Source: DATFVA01 sp963832715 (lineage in GTDB: Bacteria; Bacteroidota; Ignavibacteria; Ignavibacteriales; Ignavibacteriaceae). From it: a stretch of DNA of 64,000 nt. The DNA is taken from the NCBI GenBank assembly GCA_963832715.1, contig CAWHVB010000006.1, forward strand, positions 310,001-374,000, written 5' to 3'. The notes beneath the pieces are model-generated. The model saw only the letters and a list, made by a program, of their open reading frames with translations. It ran no database searches and had not been told where the DNA came from. The translations under genes were made by a program, and so were the position numbers. Positions 55,317-62,555 of this stretch are shown in pieces. How positions within the stretch are numbered: the stretch's first letter is position 1; each line of letters opens with the position of its first letter.

Positions 55317-55337
55317 TGCTGATCCGGCGATAATTTT

Positions 55338-55364
55338 AAAGGCTATCCTGATCAGATAGCCTTT
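55338..55364. terminator. Bidirectional terminator between pepD and SET gene
   Basis: AAAGGCTATC (55338-55347) pairs with GATAGCCTTT (55355-55364) around CTGATCA, with T-rich ends on both strands. It spans the stop codon of the minus-strand SET gene and serves pepD on the + strand. Confidence 0.88.
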
Positions 55365-55783
55365 TGTATCTCAAAACTTTCGGCTGCATATTCTGAACAA
55401 ATTTCGCACTGGCAGAGTTCGTAAATCTCATCATAGCCGTAATCAAGTGTAAGCTCCTCACCGGGTTCAATATCTCTGTCCGCAATCAGGAACAATGAAT
55501 CTTCATCCCTGTCGAATATATCACAATTATAGCTGCAATTGTGGTTTATAAATTTAATTTTGTCCGTCATTGCCGTATCTATGTAGTTCTCGCCGTTCCA
55601 GAAAATATAAACATTACCAAATTCTTCTCTTCTTTCGCATTCATCACCGGAGATTGTCTCCCCTTTGATGATCATGATTTTCTGACCCTCAGGAATCTTT
55701 ATAGAAGTAAAAAGCCCAGCTCCGTGTATGCCGGATTCTGTGACGTAAAGAAATTTCTCGAGATATTCTCTGTCCTTGCTCAA
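55352..55783 (-). CDS. SET-domain protein with post-SET cysteine motif
   Basis: The 143-residue product is a minimal SET lysine methyltransferase. It begins with VTESGIHGAGLFTSIKIPEG (SET-N), has KFINHNCSYNCDIF in place of the classical RFxNHSCxPN S-adenosylmethionine site, and EELTLDYGYDEIYE for the ELTxDYxY catalytic motif. LCQCEIC at the end matches the CxCxxC post-SET zinc motif. SET proteins are mainly eukaryotic, with known bacterial examples in Chlamydia and Bacillus; targets may be a histone-like or ribosomal protein, which cannot be told here. It is a lone minus-strand gene. Confidence 0.85.
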   Translation of the reverse strand: MSKDREYLEKFLYVTESGIHGAGLFTSIKIPEGQKIMIIKGETISGDECERREEFGNVYIFWNGENYIDTAMTDKIKFINHNCSYNCDIFDRDEDSLFLIADRDIEPGEELTLDYGYDEIYELCQCEICSEYAAESFEIQKAI

Positions 55784-55999
55784 GATTAACCTTGCCTTTC
55801 ATAAACTAAAATAGAATGAGTCTCTGTCTGTTTTATACCAGCTTCATCCTATCGCAGTGTGATAAAATTTACGGGAATCAAAGTTACAAAATATATTGAC
55901 ATTATTAAAAATCCTGTAGTAATTAGGTTTGATATATGCAATATGTACTGCGTAAGAAAGTAGTTAACTTGTATATGTAATTTTACCGGATAAAAAAAT

Positions 56000-56929
56000 A
56001 TGATTAAACTCCGCCTGAAGGGCATCTGGCTATTCACCAGGAACGTCTTTGATAAATTTATTGATGATAAATGTCCGAAGCTCGGCGCAGCTCTCTCATT
56101 CTATACTATCTTTTCTATTGCCCCAATCATTGTCATATCAATTGCGGTTGCCGCATTGATATTCGGAAAGGAGGCAGCAAGAGGGGAGATAATCACGCAG
56201 ATACAAGGACTGGTAGGCTATGATGGTGCTGAGGTTATCCAAACCGCACTAAAAAATGCTCAATACTCAAGTCAGGGTTTTATTACTATCCTTACTGGCT
56301 TTGTCGCCCTTGTTATCGGTTCTACAGTCGTTTTTGTTGAGCTCCAGGATTCTCTTAATATTATCTGGAAAGTGCGGCCAAAACCCGGCAGAAATATGTT
56401 TAAGGGATTATTAAAAGACAGGGTGCAGTCATTTGCGATGGTCATCGGTACAGGATTTCTTCTCCTCGTTTCCCTCGTTGTCAGTGCGCTTATATCTTCA
56501 ATCAATGACTATATAGCTATGAGTTTTTTTAATATCCCTAAATTTTTCCTCGATTTATCAAATATAGTCATATCGCTATTGATGTCCTTTTTACTATTCA
56601 TGATGATCTTCAGGGTACTACCCGATGTACACATAGAATGGAAGCATGTCTGGGTCGGCGCACTCGTTACAGCGATTCTTTTTGTCCTGGGAAAATACCT
56701 GATCGGTCTTTATATCGGTACAAGCACCCTAAGCTCTACTTACGGAGCCGCCGGATCGCTCGTGATCTTTTTACTGTGGATATATTACTCGGCGCAGATA
56801 CTCTTCCTGGGTGCCGAATTCACCCAGGTTTATGCTGAAAAATATGGTGAAGGAATAAGACCTACATCCAAATTTATGAAATATGAACTTGAAGGAATAT
56901 TTAAGAAAGACAAAGAAAAATCAGGATAA
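56000..56929 (+). CDS. YihY/BrkB-family inner-membrane protein
   Basis: The 309-residue product has six to seven membrane segments and the YihY motifs: FIDDKCPKLGAALSFYTIFS, PIIVISIAVAALIFGKEAAR, LQDSLNIIWKVRPKPGRNMF, RVLPDVHIEWKHVWVGALVT and YGAAGSLVIFLLWIYYSAQI with LGAEFTQVYAEKYGE. Members were once called RNase BN by mistake; their present role is uncertain (envelope homeostasis or transport). Its stop lies nine bases inside the end of the convergent MORN gene. Confidence 0.9.
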   Translation: MIKLRLKGIWLFTRNVFDKFIDDKCPKLGAALSFYTIFSIAPIIVISIAVAALIFGKEAARGEIITQIQGLVGYDGAEVIQTALKNAQYSSQGFITILTGFVALVIGSTVVFVELQDSLNIIWKVRPKPGRNMFKGLLKDRVQSFAMVIGTGFLLLVSLVVSALISSINDYIAMSFFNIPKFFLDLSNIVISLLMSFLLFMMIFRVLPDVHIEWKHVWVGALVTAILFVLGKYLIGLYIGTSTLSSTYGAAGSLVIFLLWIYYSAQILFLGAEFTQVYAEKYGEGIRPTSKFMKYELEGIFKKDKEKSG

Positions 56930-57466
56930 GGTTTCATCCATTCCTGCAATTTTCACATTGTTCCTGTAAACTGCTTCAGATGTCACGCTCCCGTATTCAT
57001 CATACTTAGTCCACTTCCCGTCCTTCTTTCCGTTAGAGTAGTACCCGGTAGCTTTCAGTTTGCCATCAGGATAATACCAGACCCATTTATCAGAGCTGAT
57101 ATCATTCTTAAAGTAGCCCTGGGATTCAAGCTGTCCGTCAGGATAATAATACTGCCATAGTCCTTCATTCTTATTGTTCTTGATGCGTCCGTATATAAGG
57201 GGCTTGCCGTTCTCGGAAAATACATTGAAGTCGCCTTCCTTAATGCCTTTAACTACATCATACTCAAGGACCTGTGCGTTGATAATATCATGTACCTTTC
57301 CGGTGAATGGTTCGCCGCTGTGGATGGCACAGATCAGCCCATCCTTCAGCATAACGTTTCCTGAGTTCGGGGCTTTTTTGCCGCAGGAGGATAGAATAAG
57401 AGCGGATGAAACAAAGATAATAGAGAGCAAAACTGCTCTGCAACAGAGTAGTGCTTTTGTTTGCAT
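56921..57466 (-). CDS. MORN-repeat (YwqK-type) lipoprotein
   Basis: The 181-residue product has a lipoprotein signal peptide with lipobox LSSC near residue 28, then four to five YwqK/MORN-like repeats of the form G-x-W-x-x-Y-Y-x-D-G-x-L-x-x-x-G-x-Y: GLWQYYYPDGQLESQGYF, KWVWYYPDGKLKATGYY and KWTKYDEYGSVTSEAVY are the clearest. Some databases call this type toxin-antitoxin antitoxins, but no toxin is adjacent and the lipid anchor argues for an envelope protein. It overlaps the yihY end by nine bases, tail to tail. Confidence 0.85.
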   Translation of the reverse strand: MQTKALLCCRAVLLSIIFVSSALILSSCGKKAPNSGNVMLKDGLICAIHSGEPFTGKVHDIINAQVLEYDVVKGIKEGDFNVFSENGKPLIYGRIKNNKNEGLWQYYYPDGQLESQGYFKNDISSDKWVWYYPDGKLKATGYYSNGKKDGKWTKYDEYGSVTSEAVYRNNVKIAGMDETLS

Positions 57467-57836
57467 AGTATTTTTATTTATTTATGACACACAAATAATT
57501 TCTGCTGCACCCCTCAACCAGTTTTTTGCTTGCATATAATACGAAAAAATTCTTTAAAGTAAAATATTATTTATTACAATTTAATTTATTTGAATTTATT
57601 AGCTTCTCTTTAAAAGAGAAGAGAATATTCTGGTTTCTCACTATTGAAAAATTCAGCACTTAATAATGTTGAAATAGTTATCAATTTAATTGGTTTACTT
57701 TTTGTTGGGAGGTGACGGCCAGTGGAAGTAATCTATGATTTTCGCTGCTAAATAAGAAGTTTTTAGCATTTATTGGTATTCTAAATAAATTGTTAATATT
57801 TTACACAGTGATATAATTAAAATTGTGGGAGTCATT
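57467..57836. promoter_or_regulatory. Divergent spacer before the cytochrome cluster, with dyad
   Basis: This 370-base AT-rich stretch has no coding frame. CTTCTCTT (57603-57610) and AAGAGAAG (57614-57621) form a perfect 8-bp dyad around TAA, mid-way between the MORN lipoprotein and the cytochrome genes. It probably carries the promoters for both sides; the dyad may be an operator. Confidence 0.4.
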
Positions 57837-58379
57837 ATGTTAAAATCATTTTTGATCGTTGTCCTCTTTTCATCACTCGTCTTTTGTCAGGAAACTCAAC
57901 CTAAACACGGTTTTGTTGGAGCCGCTACCTGCGGAATGTGCCACAAGACTGAAAAACAGGGAAATCAGTATGGTATCTGGGAAAAATCTCAGCATGCACA
58001 GGCATACAAAACTCTCCAGACCGAAAAAGCTGATAAAATTGCAAAAGAGAAGGGATTCAATACACCAGCAGCAAAAACACCTGAATGTTTGAAATGTCAT
58101 ACCTCAGGTTATAATGTTGATGCTAAATTCCTTGGTAAAAAATTCAATATTGAAGATGGTGTTCAGTGCGAAACCTGTCACGGTCCCGGCGAAGACTATA
58201 AGAGCATGTCTGTAATGAAAGACAAAAAAGCTGCAGAAGAAAAGGGATTAGTCATGGTTTCAGATATTCATACATTCTGCGTAAAATGTCATAATTCTGA
58301 AAGCCCGACTTTTAATAAGAATATGGATCTGGACAAGATGTGGGATAAAATCAAACATCCGATACCCGGTGCGAAATAA
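57837..58379 (+). CDS. Tetraheme cytochrome c (c554-like)
   Basis: The start at 57837 is preferred over a GTG at 57825 because GGGAG sits five bases before it. A signal peptide (LKSFLIVVLFSSLVFCQETQ) leads into about 160 residues with four CxxCH heme sites: CGMCH, CLKCH, CETCH and CVKCH. The early GAATCGMCH and W-x-x-S-x-H-A-x-A pattern matches the cytochrome c554/c' domain. It is the first gene of the cytochrome/porin cluster and probably shuttles electrons in the periplasm to the conduit encoded next. Confidence 0.88.
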   Translation: MLKSFLIVVLFSSLVFCQETQPKHGFVGAATCGMCHKTEKQGNQYGIWEKSQHAQAYKTLQTEKADKIAKEKGFNTPAAKTPECLKCHTSGYNVDAKFLGKKFNIEDGVQCETCHGPGEDYKSMSVMKDKKAAEEKGLVMVSDIHTFCVKCHNSESPTFNKNMDLDKMWDKIKHPIPGAK

Positions 58380-58418
58380 TCATTAATAATCTTGTTCGGA
58401 ATTAATAAGACTAATCCT

Positions 58419-59690
58419 ATGAAAAAAATACTTTTTTGCAGCATAGCCTTATCATTAATTCTAACATCAGCTTATGCACAGAATTTAAATGGCAGATTCT
58501 CATCTGCCATTTATTCTTTTGAACGGTTCGATACTGTAAATGCCTCCAGCACTTACCTGCAGGCTTATGAAATGCTGATGTTGAATTTGAATAAGGACAA
58601 TTATTCGTTAAGAACCTACCTGAATTTCGAAGGGGATCTTTCACAGGATCTCAAAGATTTTCCAAGAGTTAGATTTTACAACCTGTATTTTGAAGCTCGT
58701 AAGGTTCTTGATGCCTTCACTATCAAACTCGGCAGGCAGCCGATAATCAATTCTGTCGCCGGGGGATTGTTCGATGGTGTAAACCTCGACTATAGAAATG
58801 GTGATTATAAATTCACAGGTTATTATGGCGGAAATATTCCCGCCTATCAAAAGTTTGATGTAACCGATGACTGGAGTCACGATTTTCTGGCTGGAGGTAG
58901 ATTTGTTACCACAGCTCTGAAGAATTTCCGCCTGGGTCTCAGCTATATCAATAAAAATTTCAAACCTGAAGAATATACGGCTACCCGGCTTGACGCTGAC
59001 CTGAATCCTATCCAGGTGTTGATAAGGAATAACTCAAGCCAGTATCAGTTTGCTTCGGCAGAAGCAGCATATGAGATGCCTTCAATATTTACTGTTGATA
59101 CAAGATTTGATTACGACCTTAATTTTATGCAGGCATCCAAATTTGAATTTTACGGAACCTATGATCAGCTGGAGAAATTTGATTTTAACCTCTACTATAA
59201 TTACCGGGCGCCTAAGATAAGATATAATTCGATCTTTGCAGTATTCGATTATGCTAATACCCAGGAAATGGAAGTCGGTGCAAATTATAAACTGACTAAA
59301 CTGTTTTCTATCAGCGGTAAGGTTGCAGATGTCATATATACGGATGAAAATTCGCAGAGAATAACAGCCGGTCTTATTTCAAATTACGGCAGCCTCACAT
59401 ACCGGAAGAACCTTGGTTATGCCGGTGAGATGGATGCAGTGTCCTTATATACGGCTTACACTTTCCTGGAAGGCTTATTAACTCCCTCAGTGGGAATTTC
59501 TTATACGAATTATAAGCTCTCAGATGATGCTGAAACTGATAACCTGACGACCATCCTGGCCGGTTTTAATATCAGACCATACAATGCATTATCTCTTGAT
59601 CTCCAGGGACAGTATTTAAATAATAAAATTTATCAGGATGATGTTCGATTTTTTGCAAAATTGAATTACTGGTTTAATACAAATTTTTAG
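58419..59690 (+). CDS. Outer-membrane beta-barrel protein, putative porin of the electron conduit
   Basis: The ATG at 58419 gives a standard signal peptide (KKILFCSIALSLILTSAYAQ); an earlier in-frame start at 58392 adds nine non-signal residues. The mature part (about 405 aa) alternates short amphipathic strands with aromatic girdles and polar turns (YSLRTYLNFEGDLSQDLKDF, FTIKLGRQPIINSVAGGLFD, RFDYDLNFMQASKFEFYGTY) and ends in NYWFNTNF with a terminal Phe, the outer-membrane assembly signal. No heme sites. It lies between tetraheme and 14-heme cytochrome genes, so it fits the porin sheath of a porin-cytochrome complex; this is inference by arrangement. Confidence 0.78.
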   Translation: MKKILFCSIALSLILTSAYAQNLNGRFSSAIYSFERFDTVNASSTYLQAYEMLMLNLNKDNYSLRTYLNFEGDLSQDLKDFPRVRFYNLYFEARKVLDAFTIKLGRQPIINSVAGGLFDGVNLDYRNGDYKFTGYYGGNIPAYQKFDVTDDWSHDFLAGGRFVTTALKNFRLGLSYINKNFKPEEYTATRLDADLNPIQVLIRNNSSQYQFASAEAAYEMPSIFTVDTRFDYDLNFMQASKFEFYGTYDQLEKFDFNLYYNYRAPKIRYNSIFAVFDYANTQEMEVGANYKLTKLFSISGKVADVIYTDENSQRITAGLISNYGSLTYRKNLGYAGEMDAVSLYTAYTFLEGLLTPSVGISYTNYKLSDDAETDNLTTILAGFNIRPYNALSLDLQGQYLNNKIYQDDVRFFAKLNYWFNTNF

Positions 59691-59700
59691 CAGACGCATT

Positions 59701-60909
59701 ATGAAATTAAAATATTTCTACATTTTCTTATCTATCGGACTGATCACTGCGTTACTTTTTTCTGCATTCTCATCCGGACCTGAACAGGAAGGGAAGCGCC
59801 ACGATAAGCTGATAAAGTTTTCACATAAATTCCATAGTGAGCTCGCAGATTGCAGTACCTGTCATTCTAAAGTTGATTCAAGTACGACAATAAAAGATAA
59901 TCTGATACCGACTATGAATGACTGCGCGCAGTGCCACGATGTTGAAGATTCTAATAACTGTAATCAATGTCATATCGATGAGATCTACGAACCGCTGGAG
60001 CCAAAACAAACTGAACTGAAATTCAATCATAGCTTCCACGTTGTAAACCAAAAGGTTCAGTGCGTTGCCTGTCATAAAGGCATCACTGATGTGGATTATG
60101 CTTTTCAGGCCGAACAGCCTTACCCCGAAATGAAAGACTGCTGGTCATGTCACGGAGCTGAAAATGTTGCCGCAAATGCATGCGAAGCATGCCATACCTC
60201 TACGGCTGACTTATTACCTCAGACACATAAAAGTGTTAATTTCATTCACACTCATAAATTTGCAGCCCGCGATCTGGATGCAAATTGTATAATGTGCCAC
60301 GATAATCATAGCTGCGAAGAATGCCACACTGGTACGACTATGATTACAGAGGATAACACTTCAAAAGATTTCTTCAAGCCTTATGTCCCTAATAACTCTG
60401 TAGATGGTCCTAAACAGCAGCAGATAACCAGGGTGCATCAGCTTGATTATCGCTTTACACACGGAATAGATGCCAAACAGAAATCAAGCGAATGCCAGAC
60501 CTGTCATAGCTTCGAAAGCTTCTGCACTCAATGTCACCAGGCAGAAAACCACGACTTCGAACTGAGCGGCGTAGCTCCTGCTTCCCATCTTAAACCTGAC
60601 TTTACTACACTCGGTGTCGGTACAGGCGGTGGAGAGCATGCTACACTTGCAAGACGCGATATTGAGTCTTGTGTAGCCTGTCATGATGTTCAGGGCGCTG
60701 ATCCTACATGTTTAACCTGCCACGTTGATAATGATGGAATTAAAGGAACGAATCCTAAGACTCATCCCGGCGGGTTTATGAAAGACACACATGGTGACTG
60801 GCATAGCGATCCTGGTTCAGTTTGCTTTAATTGTCACGTCGGTGCTTCCCCGCAATCGCCTTCAGGTATAGGCTTCTGCGGATACTGCCATGGTTCAAAA
60901 ACCGATTGA
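59701..60909 (+). CDS. 14-heme cytochrome c
   Basis: The 402-residue product has an N-terminal signal or anchor helix (YFYIFLSIGLITALLFSAFS) and fourteen CxxCH sites: CSTCH, CAQCH, CNQCH, CVACH, CWSCH, CEACH, CIMCH, CEECH, CQTCH, CTQCH, CVACH, CLTCH, CFNCH and CGYCH. Distal histidines (FSHKFHSEL, FNHSFHV) precede several sites, as in cytochrome c3/c7 domains with bis-His hemes. No lipobox is clear, so it may sit on the periplasmic side inside the porin or be released. One heme per about 27 residues suits a molecular wire. Confidence 0.9.
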   Translation: MKLKYFYIFLSIGLITALLFSAFSSGPEQEGKRHDKLIKFSHKFHSELADCSTCHSKVDSSTTIKDNLIPTMNDCAQCHDVEDSNNCNQCHIDEIYEPLEPKQTELKFNHSFHVVNQKVQCVACHKGITDVDYAFQAEQPYPEMKDCWSCHGAENVAANACEACHTSTADLLPQTHKSVNFIHTHKFAARDLDANCIMCHDNHSCEECHTGTTMITEDNTSKDFFKPYVPNNSVDGPKQQQITRVHQLDYRFTHGIDAKQKSSECQTCHSFESFCTQCHQAENHDFELSGVAPASHLKPDFTTLGVGTGGGEHATLARRDIESCVACHDVQGADPTCLTCHVDNDGIKGTNPKTHPGGFMKDTHGDWHSDPGSVCFNCHVGASPQSPSGIGFCGYCHGSKTD

Positions 60910-60927
60910 TTAAAACGGAATAAAGTT

Positions 60928-61812
60928 ATGAAATACACAATCTATATAGTTTTATTAATCTCAGCTGGTATTTTTCTTGCAAGCTGCAGCGATTTAAATG
61001 AAAATCTTACGCCGCCGCCGAGTGGATTAACAATTCATAAAACAGGTATCCTCAATCCCGATTCTCCGAATTTTCATGCGAACCTGATTAAAGAAAAGAA
61101 CTGGGATCTGAAGCTTTGCCAGCAGTGTCACGGCGCTGATTTTGCCGGAGGATCTGTCGGTAAGAGTTGTCTCGGCTGTCATACTGAGGCAAAGGGTCCA
61201 ATTGCCTGCAATACTTGCCACGGCGATCCTAATCCAGACGGCCACATATTTCCTCCGCGTGATGTTTCAGGAGATACGTCAACAACAGCTCCCGGAGTCG
61301 GTGCTCACGTTGCACATCTTGTTACAAATAATCTTACAGGCGAAATAAGATGTTCCAACTGTCATACTTTCCCGTCAGACTTCTTTGCTCCAAGCCATAT
61401 TAGTCCTGATGGTCTGCCAGCCCAGATAAACTTCGGCCGTACCGCAGTTTTCAATCATGGTACGGAGTCATCGTATGATTACAGCAGTCACTCATGCTCA
61501 AATACATACTGCCATGGTAATTTTGTCTTCAAGCGCGATACTACAAAGGCTGAGTACCAGTTTATATTCGAAGACAGTACTGGTGCCGTGAGCGATTCGA
61601 TGATCGGAAACAATGTAACCGTAACCTGGAACCAGGTTGACGGTACACAGGCAAAGTGCGGCTCCTGTCATGGGCTGCCTCCGATAGGACACCGCTACCA
61701 GACCTGGCCTACAAGCTGCGTAATATGCCATACAGGAGTTATAGATGCTCAGGGTAATATTATCGATTCGACTAAACATATAAATGGTCACGTTGACGTG
61801 TTCGGTGAGTAA
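60928..61812 (+). CDS. Heptaheme outer-membrane lipoprotein cytochrome (CxxxxCH/CxxCH type)
   Basis: The 294-residue product has a lipobox (GIFLASCS, Cys at about residue 20), so it is lipid-anchored. It has six CxxCH sites (CQQCH, CLGCH, CNTCH, CSNCH, CGSCH, CVICH) and one CxxxxCH site (CSNTYCH), the combination typical of the family found in Geobacter outer-surface cytochromes. GAHVAHLV and SPDGLPAQINFG are spacer motifs seen in that family. It ends the cluster and is followed by a terminator. It probably exposes hemes on the cell surface. Confidence 0.88.
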   Translation: MKYTIYIVLLISAGIFLASCSDLNENLTPPPSGLTIHKTGILNPDSPNFHANLIKEKNWDLKLCQQCHGADFAGGSVGKSCLGCHTEAKGPIACNTCHGDPNPDGHIFPPRDVSGDTSTTAPGVGAHVAHLVTNNLTGEIRCSNCHTFPSDFFAPSHISPDGLPAQINFGRTAVFNHGTESSYDYSSHSCSNTYCHGNFVFKRDTTKAEYQFIFEDSTGAVSDSMIGNNVTVTWNQVDGTQAKCGSCHGLPPIGHRYQTWPTSCVICHTGVIDAQGNIIDSTKHINGHVDVFGE

Positions 61813-61834
61813 ACAAGCCTCAAAATAGAAATGT

Positions 61835-61867
61835 AAAAAGGCTGTCCTAAAAAGACAGCCTTTTTTT
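61835..61867 (+). terminator. Rho-independent terminator ending the cytochrome cluster
   Basis: AAAAAGGCTGTC (61835-61846) pairs with GACAGCCTTTTT (from 61854) around CTAAAAA, followed by a run of seven T. It lies 22 bases after the lipoprotein cytochrome stop and before the tRNA gene. Confidence 0.92.
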
Positions 61868-61961
61868 ATCTATATACTCTAAAAATTCAAGGAATATGTC
61901 CCAAAAAGCCTTTAATATTTTGGTAAAAGGGAACCTAATTTTTATATTTGCAGTCTCTTTT

Positions 61962-62048
61962 GGAAAGGTGCAGGAGTGGTTGAACTGGCACGCCTGGAGA
62001 GCGTGTGTACGGGTAACCGTACCGAGGGTTCGAATCCCTCCCTTTCCG
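61962..62048 (+). tRNA. tRNA-Ser (anticodon GGA)
   Basis: The 87-base cloverleaf has acceptor stem GGAAAGG (61962-61968)/CCTTTCC (62041-62047) with discriminator G at 62048. The anticodon stem CACGC/GCGTG holds the loop CTGGAGA, so the anticodon is GGA. A long variable arm (TACGG/CCGTA) marks a class II tRNA, and GGTTCGAATCC is the T-loop. It reads UCC and UCU. The 3' CCA is not encoded. Confidence 0.95.
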
Positions 62049-62170
62049 CTATGGAGCGATAAATAACTGATATAAGCCTGGTTAACCCCATATCTTTTAA
62101 TCTCCCTATTCTTATCCACTAATCATCTAGCCTTCTCATTTTCAGCCATCCACTCGTCCCCCATAACTTG

Positions 62171-62258
62171 CGGAGAGAGAGAGATTCGAACTCTCGGAAC
62201 TCAAAAAGAGTTCAACGGTTTTCGAGACCGTCCCGTTCAACCACTCCGGCATCTCTCC
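62171..62258 (-). tRNA. tRNA-Ser (anticodon CGA)
   Basis: On the minus strand an 88-base cloverleaf has acceptor GGAGAGA/TCTCTCC (plus-strand 62252-62258 and 62172-62178) with discriminator G at 62171. The anticodon stem ACGGT/ACCGT holds CTCGAAA, giving anticodon CGA. The long variable arm GAACTC-TTTTT-GAGTTC and the T-loop AGTTCGAATCT are clear. It reads UCG. No encoded CCA. It faces the other serine tRNA 122 bases away. Confidence 0.95.
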
Positions 62259-62555
62259 GTAATTATGCAGCAGGCTGAAAAAACTGACCCTAAAGTTAAG
62301 ATATGTACGGGACTGAATAAAGTGATTTATAATTTTTCTGCCGACCTTTTTAATCTTCCAGCAGCTAATAAAGATGCACTCCGGAAACTCCCGGAAAATC
62401 CGGATATTCATCTGGGATAACCTATTTATTGGAAATAAAAAAATGATAAATATCTTAAATGCAAAATGAATCTGCTTTATTTAATAAAGCATCATTAACT
62501 TTCAACTCTCTCATCTCTTTAATAAATTTAGAATCATTAAAAAATATAATTTGAT

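Noticed and set aside
56921..57466. YwqK-type protein as an antitoxin of a toxin-antitoxin pair
   Set aside because: It has a lipoprotein signal and no adjacent toxin gene; the family label is not evidence of antitoxin function.
61847..62119. 90-codon minus-strand frame across tRNA-Ser(GGA)
   Set aside because: Same artefact: it is antisense to the tRNA and overlaps the terminator.
62142..62411. 89-codon minus-strand frame across tRNA-Ser(CGA)
   Set aside because: It runs through the tRNA cloverleaf; the ORF contains the translated tRNA sequence, a known annotation artefact.
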